From NCBI RefSeq assembly GCF_000739715.2, contig NZ_BBJC02000002.1, forward strand, positions 88,731 through 152,730: 64,000 bases of DNA. The letters are read 5' to 3'. This document shows, piece by piece, positions 49,432 to 58,884 of this stretch; position 1 is the first letter of the stretch, and every line of letters begins with the position of its first letter. This stretch comes from Falsirhodobacter sp. alg1. Its GTDB lineage: Bacteria > Pseudomonadota > Alphaproteobacteria > Rhodobacterales > Rhodobacteraceae. The notes beneath the pieces were generated by a model. The model did not search any database. It was not told the DNA's origin and saw only the letters and a program-made list of their open reading frames with translations. A program made the translations under genes and the position numbers.

Positions 49432-50445
49432 GTGAGCAGCGATAAACCGGAATTGGAACGCGTATCCAAATTATCAGTCGCGCCGATGATCGATTGGACA
49501 GATAGGCATTGCCGTGTCTTTCATCGGCAGCTGACACGACGTACGCGCCTGTTCACCGAAATGGTTGTTGATAAGGCAATCATTCATGGGCCTCGTGAAC
49601 GGCTTTTGTCTTTCGATCCGGTGGAGCATCCTGTTGCCCTGCAGCTTGGCGGATCGGATCCCGAAACGTTGGCGCAAGCTACCGCATTCGCCAAACCTTT
49701 CGGCTATGACGAAATAAACCTGAATGTCGGATGCCCCTCTGATCGGGTTCAATCCGGCCTGTTCGGCGCTGTTCTGATGAAAGACCCTATGCGCGTGGCC
49801 GATTGCCTGCGCGCGATGACCGAAGCATCTGATGTGCCTGTCAGCGTAAAATGCCGGATTGGCGTTGACGATCAGGATCCAGAGGTCGTTCTGCCGGATT
49901 TTCTACGCCATGTTTCGGATGCCGGTATCACGCAGGTGACCATTCATGCCCGCAAAGCATGGTTGCAGGGATTGTCGCCCAAGGAAAATCGCGAAATCCC
50001 ACCACTGGATTATGATATTGTTTTCAGGATGAAACAGGAATTCCCGCATCTTTCCATTGCGTTGAATGGGGGAGTAAAGACACTGGACGAAGCAAAAGCG
50101 CTGATCGATCGCGGTTTGGATGGTGTGATGATCGGTCGGGCCGCATATCAGGATCCGTCTATCCTGTCAGGGGCCGATGCCCTGTGGGGGGATGATCTTG
50201 CACCTGATACGGACGAGGTTCTTGCGTCAATGCGCCCTTACATTTCCAAACATTTGGCGCAAGGCGGGCGATTGAATCAAATTACGCGCCATATGCTTGG
50301 GTTGTTCAACGGACAGCCGGGTGCACGCCAATGGCGCAGGATATTGTCTGAAAATGCAACGCGGCCCGGCGCAGGCCTGGATATTCTGGATGAGGCCCAG
50401 GCCGCCGTGACCTCTGCCGCGCAATCAATTCCGCAGGACGTGTAG
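49432..50445 (+). CDS. dusA: tRNA-dihydrouridine(20/20a) synthase DusA
   Basis: FMN enzyme reducing uridine in the tRNA D-loop. The FMN/active-site motifs are [14 protein letters not shown] at the N-terminus, [13 protein letters not shown] with the catalytic Cys near residue 97, and [16 protein letters not shown], which marks DusA. I chose GTG 49432 with AGGAAGG upstream (337 residues); ATG 49411 would add seven residues but has no ribosome binding site. Its 3' end overlaps the convergent ruvX gene by 21 bases. Confidence 0.93.
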   Translation: MSSDKPELERVSKLSVAPMIDWTDRHCRVFHRQLTRRTRLFTEMVVDKAIIHGPRERLLSFDPVEHPVALQLGGSDPETLAQATAFAKPFGYDEINLNVGCPSDRVQSGLFGAVLMKDPMRVADCLRAMTEASDVPVSVKCRIGVDDQDPEVVLPDFLRHVSDAGITQVTIHARKAWLQGLSPKENREIPPLDYDIVFRMKQEFPHLSIALNGGVKTLDEAKALIDRGLDGVMIGRAAYQDPSILSGADALWGDDLAPDTDEVLASMRPYISKHLAQGGRLNQITRHMLGLFNGQPGARQWRRILSENATRPGAGLDILDEAQAAVTSAAQSIPQDV

Positions 50446-50883
50446 ACGATCCAAGGCGCCCTGCAGAATATAACCTGCGGCGACATGGTCAATCACTTCG
50501 GCCCTTCGGCGGCGTGAGGTATCTGCCTCCAGAAGGGCGCGTTCAGCCGCAACCGTCGACAAACGCTCATCCCAAAAGCCGATTGGAAGGGGGGTCAGAC
50601 GCGACAGGTTTCGGGCAAATGCGCGGGTTTTTTGTACCCGGGGGCCTTCGCTTCCATCCATGTTCAATGGCAAACCCAATATCAATCCGACAATGGATCG
50701 CTGCTTGGTGATGGCCAGCAGCTCTTCGGCGTCCACTGTGAATTTGGTACGACGGATCGTCAGAAGGGGCGATGCAATTTGCCGAAATGTGTCGGATACA
50801 GCAATCCCGATCGTTTTATCCCCGAAATCAAGGCCCGCGATTGCACCCATGGGGGGGAGGGATGCGGCAAAATCGTCAATCAT
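50425..50883 (-). CDS. ruvX: Holliday junction resolvase-like protein (YqgF family)
   Basis: RNase-H-like protein of 152 residues, putatively acting in pre-16S rRNA processing or on Holliday junctions. The fold motif [15 protein letters not shown] is near residue 14, the second acidic site is in GFWDERLST, and the third in [12 protein letters not shown] chose the ATG at 50883 because AGAGAGG lies six bases upstream and the family begins near there; the frame extends to 50988 without support. It overlaps the end of ccmI by eight bases. Confidence 0.93.
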   Translation of the reverse strand: MIDDFAASLPPMGAIAGLDFGDKTIGIAVSDTFRQIASPLLTIRRTKFTVDAEELLAITKQRSIVGLILGLPLNMDGSEGPRVQKTRAFARNLSRLTPLPIGFWDERLSTVAAERALLEADTSRRRRAEVIDHVAAGYILQGALDRLHVLRN

Positions 50884-52024
50884 TTTCGGCCTCTCTGATG
50901 GCTTCTTGTAGTTGTTCGTTATCGGGGTAGGCCACACTTGCCTTGTCGTATGCAAGGCGTGCATCCGAAGGACGGTCCAGTACACCATAAGAATGGATCA
51001 AGCGCGCCCACTCCTTTGCGCTTCCACCCGTATCATTCAGGCGCGCGGCGAGGCTCGCCACCATGCCCTCAATGGCTTCGGCCTGGCCATTGTTAGCCAC
51101 AGCATCGTTTGCTGGCGGCGTCCAACGCTGACCTGCATGTGCTGCGATGGCGGGTAGGGCGGCCAATACGGATGCCCTCCATGGCGCATCACTTGATGCC
51201 ACGTCCAGCGCATGGGTCCAGTCGCGAAATGCAAGGTCGTCACGGCCGCCCTGTGCCATTGCCAATCCGTGCAGATAGAGTGCTGTGGAATTGTCAGGAT
51301 TGCGGCCAAGCGATTGTTTCAAAACATCTTCTGCTTCGGGAGAGATATATCCGCCTGCGGCCCGCGCCAACAGTTCAGCCAATGTACTATAGCTTGCGGC
51401 ATCTGGCTCTGATTGCAGTCGGATAACATCCCGCTGTGCCTTGGCTGCTTCGGAAAAATGGCCAAGGGCCGCCTCATTTCGTGCCAAAAGCCGCTGTCCT
51501 TGCAGATCATCGGGGGAGTTTCGAACCGCAATGCGCAACTGATCGACAAGGGCCATCAACTGAGGATCAACATCTGGCGGGGAAGGGCGCGGGGCCTGGC
51601 TTTCCGCTTGGGCCTGAGTAGGGCGGTCGGCCCGCGACTGCTCTATCTGGGCAATCCGGTCGGTCAACGCCTCATCCGGATATCCCGGAACGCCGATACG
51701 AAGATATAGCGAAAACGCTCCGACAAGCCCAAGCACGGCAAGGGTTATGCCGATAAGAACGCCGCTTTTGCTGGAAACCGTTCCAACAGGCCGTACCTTG
51801 TCGGCATCAAGCAATCGACGGGAGATCTCGATCCGAATCCGCTCACCTTCGTCAACCGGGATCTTGCCAAGCGAGATATCCCGTTCAAGCTCGCTAAGCT
51901 GCTGGTGATAAACATCGATCGATGAAACATCGGATCTGGGTTGCGACATCAATGCCCGGATCAATGTCATGGTCACTACAAGGCCGATCAGACCTGCAAT
52001 ACTCCAGAACAGCCACATTGTCAT
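50876..52024 (-). CDS. ccmI: c-type cytochrome biogenesis protein CcmI
   Basis: Membrane-anchored chaperone that holds apocytochrome c for heme attachment. Two N-terminal helices are separated by a cytoplasmic loop with the family pattern [16 protein letters not shown] and [14 protein letters not shown]; the second helix is near residue 95 and a TPR-containing periplasmic part follows. 382 residues. It sits between rpe and ruvX and away from other ccm genes. GAGGTG supports the chosen ATG. Confidence 0.9.
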   Translation of the reverse strand: MTMWLFWSIAGLIGLVVTMTLIRALMSQPRSDVSSIDVYHQQLSELERDISLGKIPVDEGERIRIEISRRLLDADKVRPVGTVSSKSGVLIGITLAVLGLVGAFSLYLRIGVPGYPDEALTDRIAQIEQSRADRPTQAQAESQAPRPSPPDVDPQLMALVDQLRIAVRNSPDDLQGQRLLARNEAALGHFSEAAKAQRDVIRLQSEPDAASYSTLAELLARAAGGYISPEAEDVLKQSLGRNPDNSTALYLHGLAMAQGGRDDLAFRDWTHALDVASSDAPWRASVLAALPAIAAHAGQRWTPPANDAVANNGQAEAIEGMVASLAARLNDTGGSAKEWARLIHSYGVLDRPSDARLAYDKASVAYPDNEQLQEAIREAEND

Positions 52025-52043
52025 GCCGCACCTCGATATTCGT

Positions 52044-52733
52044 TCACATAGTGCCGCTTACAGCATTACGAATTGTCATGATGTTTTCCCCATAAGCTTC
52101 TGGCTTATCGAAAGATCCACCTTTGAATACGGCCGACCCGGCGACCAGAACATCAGCTCCGGCTGCTGTTACCAAGGGTGCCGTGACGGGCGTAACGCCG
52201 CCATCGATCTCGATATGGATCGGACGATCACCAATCATCTTTCTCAGGTCGGAAACTTTTTGGACTTGCGACTGGATAAAGCTCTGTCCGCCAAAGCCCG
52301 GATTGACCGTCATCACGCAGACCAGATCAACCATGTCGAGCAGGTGGGATACTGCATCCAAACCCGTGCCGGGATTCAGGGCCAGACCGGCCTTGCAGCC
52401 GGCGTTACGAATGGCCTGTAGTGTGCGGTGGATATGCGGGCCGGCTTCGACATGGGCGGTGATGATATCGGCGCCAGCTTTGGCAAAGGCGTCAATATAA
52501 GGATCCACAGGCGCGATCATCAGGTGAACGTCCATGATGCCTTTGATATGTGGCCGCAGCGCGGCACAGGTCGCGGGGCCGAACGTGATGTTCGGCACGA
52601 AATGTCCGTCCATTACATCAACGTGGATCCAGTCAGCACCTTGTGCTTCCACAGCACGACATTCCGCACCAAAGGCGGAAAAGTCAGCTGCAAGAATGGA
52701 AGGCGCAATCTTTAATGAACGATCAAAACTCAT
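52044..52733 (-). CDS. rpe: ribulose-phosphate 3-epimerase
   Basis: Converts ribulose-5-phosphate to xylulose-5-phosphate, in the pentose phosphate pathway or Calvin cycle. TIM-barrel signatures: IAPSILAADFSAFG, HVDVMDGHFVPN near residue 38, and VMTVNPGFGGQSF near residue 142. 229 residues is normal. First gene of the leftward rpe-ccmI-ruvX group, with ccmI 19 bases downstream. Confidence 0.96.
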   Translation of the reverse strand: MSFDRSLKIAPSILAADFSAFGAECRAVEAQGADWIHVDVMDGHFVPNITFGPATCAALRPHIKGIMDVHLMIAPVDPYIDAFAKAGADIITAHVEAGPHIHRTLQAIRNAGCKAGLALNPGTGLDAVSHLLDMVDLVCVMTVNPGFGGQSFIQSQVQKVSDLRKMIGDRPIHIEIDGGVTPVTAPLVTAAGADVLVAGSAVFKGGSFDKPEAYGENIMTIRNAVSGTM

Positions 52734-52754
52734 GAAAAAATCTTCCCGCTATAG

Positions 52755-52769
52755 TCGGATATGATCCGA
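52755..52769. repeat. short inverted repeat upstream of rpe
   Basis: TCGGAT-ATG-ATCCGA, a perfect 6-bp inverted repeat, 22 bases upstream of the rpe start and in the 76-base gap to the flavoprotein gene. It could be an operator or a weak hairpin. There is nothing else to support a role. Confidence 0.3.
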
Positions 52770-52809
52770 TATGTCACATAATACAGATTACAGGATTTAT
52801 ATATCGGCA

Positions 52810-53976
52810 TTACACGGCTTGCCCTGCAGCCCAGCCGGATGACCAGGCCCATTGAAAGTTATACCCGCCAAGCCAACCGGTTACGTCTACAACTTCACCT
52901 ATGAAATATAGACCTGCGACATTGCGTGCTTCCAGCGTACGGGCGTCGAGATCATCGGTGTCGACGCCACCAAGCGTCACTTCTGCGGTGCGGTAGCCTT
53001 CGGTTCCCACGGGCTTCAGCGCCAGATCATGCACAAGTGTCGTAACATCGGCCAAGGCAGCGTTTGAAAGCGCCCCGATAGAGCTGGTAATCCCTAATCT
53101 TGCGTCAATATATCGTGCCAGCTTTTCCGGCAAATAGCGTGCCAAGGCCGTTCTTATGGCGATGCGCGGCTCTGACTGGCGCAAGGCGCGCAATGCAGCC
53201 TCCATGCCGCCAGCGGGCAGCAGATCAAGGCGCAGCACCTCTCCCTCACGCCAGTAGCTGCTGGCCTGCAGAATTGCTGGCCCGGATAGCCCGCGGTGTG
53301 TGAACAGCACAGGTTCCTGAAAGGTTGCGCCTGTCCGAACTTTTGCCTCCACAGCCACACCCGCCAAGGGGCGCAGATGTTCCAGCTCCTGTTCGGCAAA
53401 GGTCAGCGGCACAAGGCCTGGCCGAGTTTCGACGATCCGCAACCCGAACTGTTCCGCTATCTGGTATCCGAAGCCGGTGGCACCCATTTTGGGAATGGAT
53501 TTTCCGCCCGTTGCCACCACGACTTTTTCTGCACGCACCAAACCGCGTGAGGTTTCAACCTCGAACCCTGCCCGGACATGCCGTATCTGCGTGTTCAGCC
53601 ACAGCTGGGCGCCAGCTTCGTGCATTTCACGTGTCAGCATATTCACGATCTGGATTGCGGAGCCGTCGCAGAACAATTGCCCCAGCGTCTTTTCATGCCA
53701 GGAGATTCCCGCCTGATCCATCCGTTCGATGAAATCCCATTGCGTATAGCGCTTCAGGGCAGACAGGGCGAACCGAGGATTTCGCGAAATGAACCGTTCG
53801 GCCGTGATTCCAAGATTCGTGAAATTGCAACGCCCGCCCCCGGAGATACGGATCTTCTCACCCGGGGACTTGGCCTGATCGATAACCAGAACACTCCGGC
53901 CCCTGCGCGCAGCTTCGATGGCGCAGAACATGCCCGCAGCGCCCGCACCAAGAATGACGACATCCACTTTTTCCAT
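52810..53976 (-). CDS. HI0933/BaiN-like FAD-dependent oxidoreductase
   Basis: A flavoprotein of 388 residues. The N-terminal FAD motif GAGAAGMFCAIEAARRGRSV is at residues 10-29, followed by RISGGGRCNFTN and ATGGKSIPKMGATG, all hallmarks of the HI0933-like family. It ends with GYNFQWAWSSGWAAGQ, the second FAD-binding part. Function in this family is mostly unknown; BaiN-type members act in dehydroxylation of bile acids, and this one should not be assumed to. It stands alone on the - strand. Confidence 0.9.
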   Translation of the reverse strand: MEKVDVVILGAGAAGMFCAIEAARRGRSVLVIDQAKSPGEKIRISGGGRCNFTNLGITAERFISRNPRFALSALKRYTQWDFIERMDQAGISWHEKTLGQLFCDGSAIQIVNMLTREMHEAGAQLWLNTQIRHVRAGFEVETSRGLVRAEKVVVATGGKSIPKMGATGFGYQIAEQFGLRIVETRPGLVPLTFAEQELEHLRPLAGVAVEAKVRTGATFQEPVLFTHRGLSGPAILQASSYWREGEVLRLDLLPAGGMEAALRALRQSEPRIAIRTALARYLPEKLARYIDARLGITSSIGALSNAALADVTTLVHDLALKPVGTEGYRTAEVTLGGVDTDDLDARTLEARNVAGLYFIGEVVDVTGWLGGYNFQWAWSSGWAAGQAV

Positions 53977-54037
53977 GTCTTGGTCCTATATCTGCCGGAC
54001 ACTTTGGACAACGCGTGTTTTTTTTGCATTTTATCTC

Positions 54038-54066
54038 TTGCGGCCACCGAACAACCTGATTAGAAG
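54038..54066 (+). promoter_or_regulatory. candidate promoter for tRNA-Gln
   Basis: TTGCGG (54038-54043) and TAGAAG (54061-54066) are spaced by 17 bases and lie 15 bases ahead of the mature tRNA end. Match to consensus is partial. Confidence 0.4.
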
Positions 54067-54080
54067 CCGCTTCACAGAGT

Positions 54081-54155
<75 letters not shown>

Positions 54156-54236
54156 GTATTACCTAGATAATACTGACAAAAATATTTCCCAAATCAGTTA
54201 TATGCGCCTCTTGTATCCGCTGTGGCTGCATGATCG

Positions 54237-54265
54237 AAAATGGCCGAACCCTTCGGCTCGGCCAT
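54237..54265 (-). terminator. terminator-like hairpin downstream of aroB
   Basis: ATGGCCGA and TCGGCCAT (54240-54247 with 54258-54265) form an 8-bp stem; on the - strand it is followed by TTTT. A second pairing, GCCGAA with TTCGGC, competes inside the same region. It can end leftward aroB and possibly also rightward tRNA-Gln transcripts. Confidence 0.6.
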
Positions 54266-54303
54266 GTGTTTCCATCCAGGCGGTGGTAGTGGCTTGAAAG
54301 GCT

Positions 54304-55401
54304 TCAGCGCCCCTCCAGAACCTCCAGCACCTTGTCACCGGGCACATCACCGGCAACGAAGGCATCGCCGATTCCGCGTGTCAGTATGAACCGCAGCTGG
54401 CCGTCGACCACCTTCTTGTCCTGTCCCATCAAGGACAGAAGTTCGTCCGCGTCGGGCAGATCGCCGTCGATGTCAGCCAATTTTGCCTTCATGCCCATAG
54501 CGTCCAGATGCGCGGCAAATCGCGACGGCGCTTCCTGAGGGCCGTAACCGAGCTTCCGGCTCAGCTCCAATGCCATCAGGCAGCCGATTGCGACCCCCTC
54601 CCCGTGCAGCAGCCTGTTGGAATAGCCTGTGGCCTTTTCCAGAGCATGGCAAAAGGTGTGCCCGAGGTTTAGCAGCGCACGATCCCCCTCTTCGGTTTCA
54701 TCACGCGCAACGATCTCGGCCTTCATTTCCACGGAGCGACGCACGGCGTAGGTACGGCTGTCAGCATTACCGGCAAGTATCTCCGGCCCATGGGCCTCCA
54801 GCCATTCGAAGAATGCGGCATCTCCCAGCAGCCCGTATTTTACGACCTCACCATAGCCTGCCCGCAGTTCCCGCAGCGAAAGGCTTTGAAGCGCATCGAT
54901 ATCGGCCAGAACCAGGCTTGGTTGATGGAAGGCCCCCACTAGGTTCTTGCCTTGGGTGGTATTGATACCTGTTTTGCCGCCGACCGAACTGTCAACCATC
55001 GCCAACAAGGAGGTCGGGATTTGTACGAATCGCACACCACGACGCAAAACAGACGCGGCAAAACCCACCAGATCGCCGATCACGCCGCCGCCAAGGGCGA
55101 TGACGACATCGCGCCGCTCTACCTTCCGGTCCAGCAGCCATTCGACGGTACGGGTGAATTCGGGCCAGCTCTTGGTTGATTCACCATGGGGCAGGATCAG
55201 CGTTTCATGGGCAATGCCCTGAGCCTCCAACCCGGCCTGCAATCGGGGAAGCTGGTTTCGGGCAACATTGTCGTCCGTAACGATCACTACACGCTGGCGC
55301 CGCAGCAGCGGCGCGATATGCACGCCTGCCGTGTCGATCAGGCCACTGCCGATCCTCACCTCATAGCTGCGGGAACCAAGAGCTACGGGGATGATATGCA
55401 T
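54304..55401 (-). CDS. aroB: 3-dehydroquinate synthase
   Basis: Second step of the shikimate pathway; NAD- and metal-dependent. Visible are the NAD site GGGVIGDLVGFAASVLRRG near residue 105, PTSLLAMVDSSVGGKTGIN near residue 135, and the metal ligands in LLNLGHTFCHALE near residue 243. 365 residues is normal. Its ATG comes directly after the aroK stop, so aroK-aroB form one leftward operon. Confidence 0.97.
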   Translation of the reverse strand: MHIIPVALGSRSYEVRIGSGLIDTAGVHIAPLLRRQRVVIVTDDNVARNQLPRLQAGLEAQGIAHETLILPHGESTKSWPEFTRTVEWLLDRKVERRDVVIALGGGVIGDLVGFAASVLRRGVRFVQIPTSLLAMVDSSVGGKTGINTTQGKNLVGAFHQPSLVLADIDALQSLSLRELRAGYGEVVKYGLLGDAAFFEWLEAHGPEILAGNADSRTYAVRRSVEMKAEIVARDETEEGDRALLNLGHTFCHALEKATGYSNRLLHGEGVAIGCLMALELSRKLGYGPQEAPSRFAAHLDAMGMKAKLADIDGDLPDADELLSLMGQDKKVVDGQLRFILTRGIGDAFVAGDVPGDKVLEVLEGR

Positions 55402-55941
55402 TCAACTCTCCAAAACGTCGGGGCGCGTCTGCAGTGCCTCACGCACGCGGCGCGCCATCATATCGATTGACATGTCGGGCGCGGACGCCACGACAAGCGA
55501 AGCCTCGCTATAGGCCCCTTCCCGCGATGCCAGCAGATCAGCCAGCGTCTGACGCGGGTTTTCCGTCCGAAGCAAGGGGCGCGTATTCTTGTGGCGCACC
55601 CTTTGCCACAACAGTTCCAGATCTGCCTGCAGCCATACGGACACGCCGTTTTCGGCGATCAGCGCGCGGTTGGTTTCCGATAGAAAGGCACCGCCGCCTG
55701 TTGACAGGACCACCGGTGAACCACGCAGCAGACGCGCCAGAACCTGGCTTTCCTTGGCGCGAAAGAATTCCTCGCCGTGCCGGGCAAATATATCGGCAAT
55801 GGTCGTATTGGCCGCGCGCACAATTTCGTCATCGGTATCAACGAACGGTACTCGTAACTGCCGTGCAAGTTGCGTTCCAACGGCAGTTTTCCCTGCCCCC
55901 ATCATGCCCACAAGCACGACCGTCTTTTTCAGTCGGCCCAC
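55402..55941 (-). CDS. aroK: shikimate kinase
   Basis: Phosphorylates shikimate. The P-loop GMMGAGKTAVG is at residues 12-22, FVDTDDEI near 37-44 carries the Mg and shikimate site, and the lid contains LLRTENPRQTLADLL. I chose GTG 55941, giving 179 residues and MGRLKKTVVLVG, because GGGGAGG lies nine bases upstream; longer frames up to 56085 run into the promoter region of the divergent gene. Directly upstream of aroB. Confidence 0.93.
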   Translation of the reverse strand: MGRLKKTVVLVGMMGAGKTAVGTQLARQLRVPFVDTDDEIVRAANTTIADIFARHGEEFFRAKESQVLARLLRGSPVVLSTGGGAFLSETNRALIAENGVSVWLQADLELLWQRVRHKNTRPLLRTENPRQTLADLLASREGAYSEASLVVASAPDMSIDMMARRVREALQTRPDVLES

Positions 55942-56012
55942 GTCCCAGTGCCTCCCCTGCAACTGTTTTGATGCCGCATCGCTGGCCGAGTGCGGCAATA
56001 TAGGGTAATGGC

Positions 56013-56041
56013 GTGATCCTAAGGCAAATGCCATATATAAT
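56013..56041 (+). promoter_or_regulatory. candidate promoter for the 44-residue peptide and xerD unit
   Basis: A perfect TATAAT (56036-56041) has GTGATC (56013-56018) at 17-base spacing. It would start RNA about 35-40 bases before the ATG at 56085. On the - strand a weaker pair, TTGCCT and TATATT with 19-base spacing (56027-55997), could serve aroK. Confidence 0.45.
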
Positions 56042-56084
56042 CGCAATTTCGCCATAATGGCGCATGACGGCTGAGGGACAGGCA

Positions 56085-56219
56085 ATGGGGTTCATTCTTA
56101 AATTGGTGCTGGTTCTTGTAATTCTGGCTTTTGCCGCGCTGGTTGCCTTTGCCTATGTGGGCGATCTTCGCGCGCCGCAGGCCGAAGTGACGCAGCCGGT
56201 GACGCTGGATGCGCAATAG
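56085..56219 (+). CDS. 44-residue membrane peptide
   Basis: A short reading frame with one hydrophobic helix (FILKLVLVLVILAFAALVAFAY, roughly residues 3-24, not all shown in a longer run) and a small polar tail ending DAQ. GAGGGA lies seven bases before the ATG. It is preceded by a good promoter and its end overlaps the next gene's ATG by 11 bases, which argues for real translation. I do not recognise the family; small single-helix proteins of this type are common in Rhodobacterales. It is well below usual annotation length limits. Confidence 0.7.
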   Translation: MGFILKLVLVLVILAFAALVAFAYVGDLRAPQAEVTQPVTLDAQ

Positions 56220-57726
56220 CGCCAGCTTGGCCCTTGTTCTATTTCTGGTTCCGGCGCGGCTGTTCGCCGAATCGCCGCTGTCGGCCATTGACTGGCTGAC
56301 GCAAAGCCCGCCCACCCCGTCACAGGCTGAACAGCCGCAGCCGGGGCTCAGTGCCATGCCCGGCAATGTGGCGACCGCACCGCTTGATACGGCGGATGTG
56401 GATGCGGCGGGCCTGTTGACCCCGCGACAGACGGGCTTGCCACAGAACCTGTGGGGCCCGGGCCGGGCCGATGACATTGCGGAACGCGTCGCCACGGCCC
56501 CTGCAAATTCCCTGCCCGCAGTACATGAATTGACGATGTCGCTGCTTCTGGCAGAAGCCTGGCCGCCCGGAGATCAGGGACGGCCCGGTACGCTATTTTT
56601 TGCCCGCGTCGACAAACTGGTCCAGCTGGGCGCCCTGGATCAGGCTCAAGCCCTGCTTGACGTGTCCGGCGCACGCGGGGCCGAGGCCTTCCGCAGGCGC
56701 TTTGACATTGCTCTGCTGCAAGGCACCGAAACGCGGGCCTGCGGTGTTCTGAATGCCGCACCACAATTGGCGCCGGGATATCCGGCCCGCATTTATTGTC
56801 TCGCCCGCTCCGGGGATTGGCAGGCCGCCGCGACAATACTCCATTCGGCGCGGACGCTTGGGATCATTGATTCCAGCGAATCCGATCTGATTGCGCGCTT
56901 TCTGGACCCCGACCTTTTTGAGGGGGAGCCATCTCTGTCCCCGCCACAGCGTCCGACGCCGATAGACTGGCGGATGTTCGAGGCAATCGGAGAACCGTTG
57001 CCCACATTCACCCTGCCGATCGCATTCGCCCATGCCGAACTGCGCGATACCGCCGGATGGAAAGCGCAAATAGAAGCGGCAGAGCGTTTGGCCCATGCCG
57101 GCGTTCTGGATCCGAACCAGCTGCTTGATTTCTACACCCGCCAGTCACCGGCAGCATCGGGCGGATTATGGGATCGTGTGGCGGCCATACAGGCACTAGA
57201 TTCCGCAATTGCGGCCAAGGATACGCGCCTAGTGGCACAGGCCTTGCCCATTGCCTTCAGCCAGATGCAGCGCGCCGAGCTGGAAGTGACACTTGCACGC
57301 ATCTATGCCGAGGCGCTGGTCGATCTGCCGTTGACAGGAGAAGCGGCCTCGTTTGCGTTCAGGCTCGGGTTGATCGCGGATCTTGATCCGTCCGCTCTGC
57401 AACACATTCAGCCTCGCGATGCCGAAGAGCGTTTCCTGTGGGCCTTGTTTCAGGGAAACCCGGGCAGCGTACCATCAATTGACGGTCTGTCGCGCGCGAT
57501 AACCGCAGCAACCACCGGCAAGGGCCTATCGGACGAGGCGGCCGACCTTTTGGCGCGTCATCGCCAAGGCGAGGCCATTCTCTATGCAGTGGACCGGATC
57601 TCTCGTGGCATACAGGGGGATCTGCGTGGTGTTACCGAAGGCTTGGCGACCTTGCATGCCTTGGGGATGGAGCCTGCGGTGCGGAAGATCGCGCTGCAGA
57701 TGATGATTCTCGATCGGCGGGGCTGA
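56209..57726 (+). CDS. exported helical-repeat protein of unknown function
   Basis: A 505-residue protein with an N-terminal signal (LALVLFLVPARLFAES, cleavage likely after LFA). A Pro-rich linker is followed by many amphipathic helices with TPR-like or Sel1-like character (LDQAQALLDVSGARGAEAF, DWQAAATILHSARTLGI). No catalytic motif seen. It overlaps the 44-residue peptide and stands three bases ahead of xerD, so the three genes are one unit. A periplasmic or outer-membrane scaffold role is possible but not shown. Confidence 0.75.
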   Translation: MRNSASLALVLFLVPARLFAESPLSAIDWLTQSPPTPSQAEQPQPGLSAMPGNVATAPLDTADVDAAGLLTPRQTGLPQNLWGPGRADDIAERVATAPANSLPAVHELTMSLLLAEAWPPGDQGRPGTLFFARVDKLVQLGALDQAQALLDVSGARGAEAFRRRFDIALLQGTETRACGVLNAAPQLAPGYPARIYCLARSGDWQAAATILHSARTLGIIDSSESDLIARFLDPDLFEGEPSLSPPQRPTPIDWRMFEAIGEPLPTFTLPIAFAHAELRDTAGWKAQIEAAERLAHAGVLDPNQLLDFYTRQSPAASGGLWDRVAAIQALDSAIAAKDTRLVAQALPIAFSQMQRAELEVTLARIYAEALVDLPLTGEAASFAFRLGLIADLDPSALQHIQPRDAEERFLWALFQGNPGSVPSIDGLSRAITAATTGKGLSDEAADLLARHRQGEAILYAVDRISRGIQGDLRGVTEGLATLHALGMEPAVRKIALQMMILDRRG

Positions 57727-57729
57727 AAA

Positions 57730-58665
57730 ATGGACGAACGCTGGATCTCGGTTTTTCTGGATGCGCAGGCTGCCGAGGCAGGTGCTGCCCGCAATACCCT
57801 GCTGGCCTATGGCCGGGACTTGCGGGATTTCGCGGGGTGGCTCGCCCGCCGCAACAGCGATTTCGCCTGCGCCACACGGGAGATGATAGAGGATTACCTG
57901 ATTTTCTGCGATGCACAGGGGCTGTCCGTGTCTACCCGCGCCCGCCGTCTTGTCGCGATACGGCAACTTTACCGTTTTGCCCATGAGGACGGATTAAGGG
58001 CGGATGACCCCTCACTTCGCCTCAAGGGGCCGGGCCAGTCCAAACGCTTGCCTGGAACCCTATCGCTTGACGAGGTGGAGCGCCTTCTGGAGGTCGCCCG
58101 CGATACGGGCCGAAGCGATGCCGTACAGATGCGGAACCGCTGCTTGATGGAGCTGCTCTATGCCACGGGTATGCGGGTATCGGAACTTGTGGAACTGACG
58201 CTGACCGCTGCAAAGGGTAATCCGGAAATGCTGCTGGTGCGTGGCAAAGGCGGGAAAGAACGCCTTGTCCCCCTTTCACCCCCGGCAAAAGAGGCTTTGA
58301 CAGTCTGGGTTGCAGAGCGCGAGGCCGAGGACGCACGCTTGCTCAGGGACGGGAACAGCCCATCACGGTTTCTGTTTCCGGGTGGCGGTGTCACCGGCCA
58401 CCTCACGCGTGAGCATTTCTTTCGTATGGTTCAGAAGATGGCGGTGGCGGCCGGCATATCACCCAGTCGTGTGACGCCGCACAAGTTGCGACACGCCTTT
58501 GCCACGCATCTGTTGGCAGGCGGCGCGGATCTGCGCAGTATTCAGACCATGCTTGGCCACGCTGATATCGGCACGGTGGAAATATATACGCATGTGGTGG
58601 ATCAGCAAATGCGCGATCTTGTCCTGAACCACCATCCCTTGGCAAAACCCGAGGATGATCTGTGA
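57730..58665 (+). CDS. xerD: site-specific tyrosine recombinase XerD
   Basis: Resolves chromosome dimers at dif together with XerC. The N-terminal SAM-like core-binding domain is followed by the catalytic domain: Arg in YATGMRVSELVEL near residue 150, Lys in GKGGKERLVPL, His/Arg in HKLRHAFATHLL, His in LGHADIGTVEIYTHV, and the nucleophilic Tyr in the same segment. 311 residues is normal. XerC and XerD are hard to tell apart; XerD is the more likely by motif spacing. Confidence 0.9.
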   Translation: MDERWISVFLDAQAAEAGAARNTLLAYGRDLRDFAGWLARRNSDFACATREMIEDYLIFCDAQGLSVSTRARRLVAIRQLYRFAHEDGLRADDPSLRLKGPGQSKRLPGTLSLDEVERLLEVARDTGRSDAVQMRNRCLMELLYATGMRVSELVELTLTAAKGNPEMLLVRGKGGKERLVPLSPPAKEALTVWVAEREAEDARLLRDGNSPSRFLFPGGGVTGHLTREHFFRMVQKMAVAAGISPSRVTPHKLRHAFATHLLAGGADLRSIQTMLGHADIGTVEIYTHVVDQQMRDLVLNHHPLAKPEDDL

Positions 58666-58752
58666 TTTGTGATAAGAGTTGACGTCTGCGCAGCAATTGA
58701 GTAATTTTCAAGCAATAAGTCGGCCAGTCCGACAGGGAGATAATAAATAGAG

Positions 58753-58784
58753 AAAGGGATCAGCTGGTGCTGGTCCCTTTTTCT
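58753..58784 (+). terminator. intrinsic terminator after xerD
   Basis: A 12-bp stem with one T/G wobble pair and a four-base loop (58753-58764 with 58769-58780) is followed by further T-rich sequence (TTCTATC). It lies 88 bases after xerD. Confidence 0.7.
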
Positions 58785-58884
58785 ATCTTGGGGCCGGACG
58801 TATGGTGCAGGTGAAAGATTAACCCTGACAGGGGTCATCTTGCGTGATAAACACGCCGCGAAACCAGTCCGAGGACCGATACTA

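Noticed and set aside
57730-58665. xerD as the integrase of a mobile element
   Set aside because: No att-like repeats, no cargo or phage genes nearby, and motif layout of the housekeeping recombinase.
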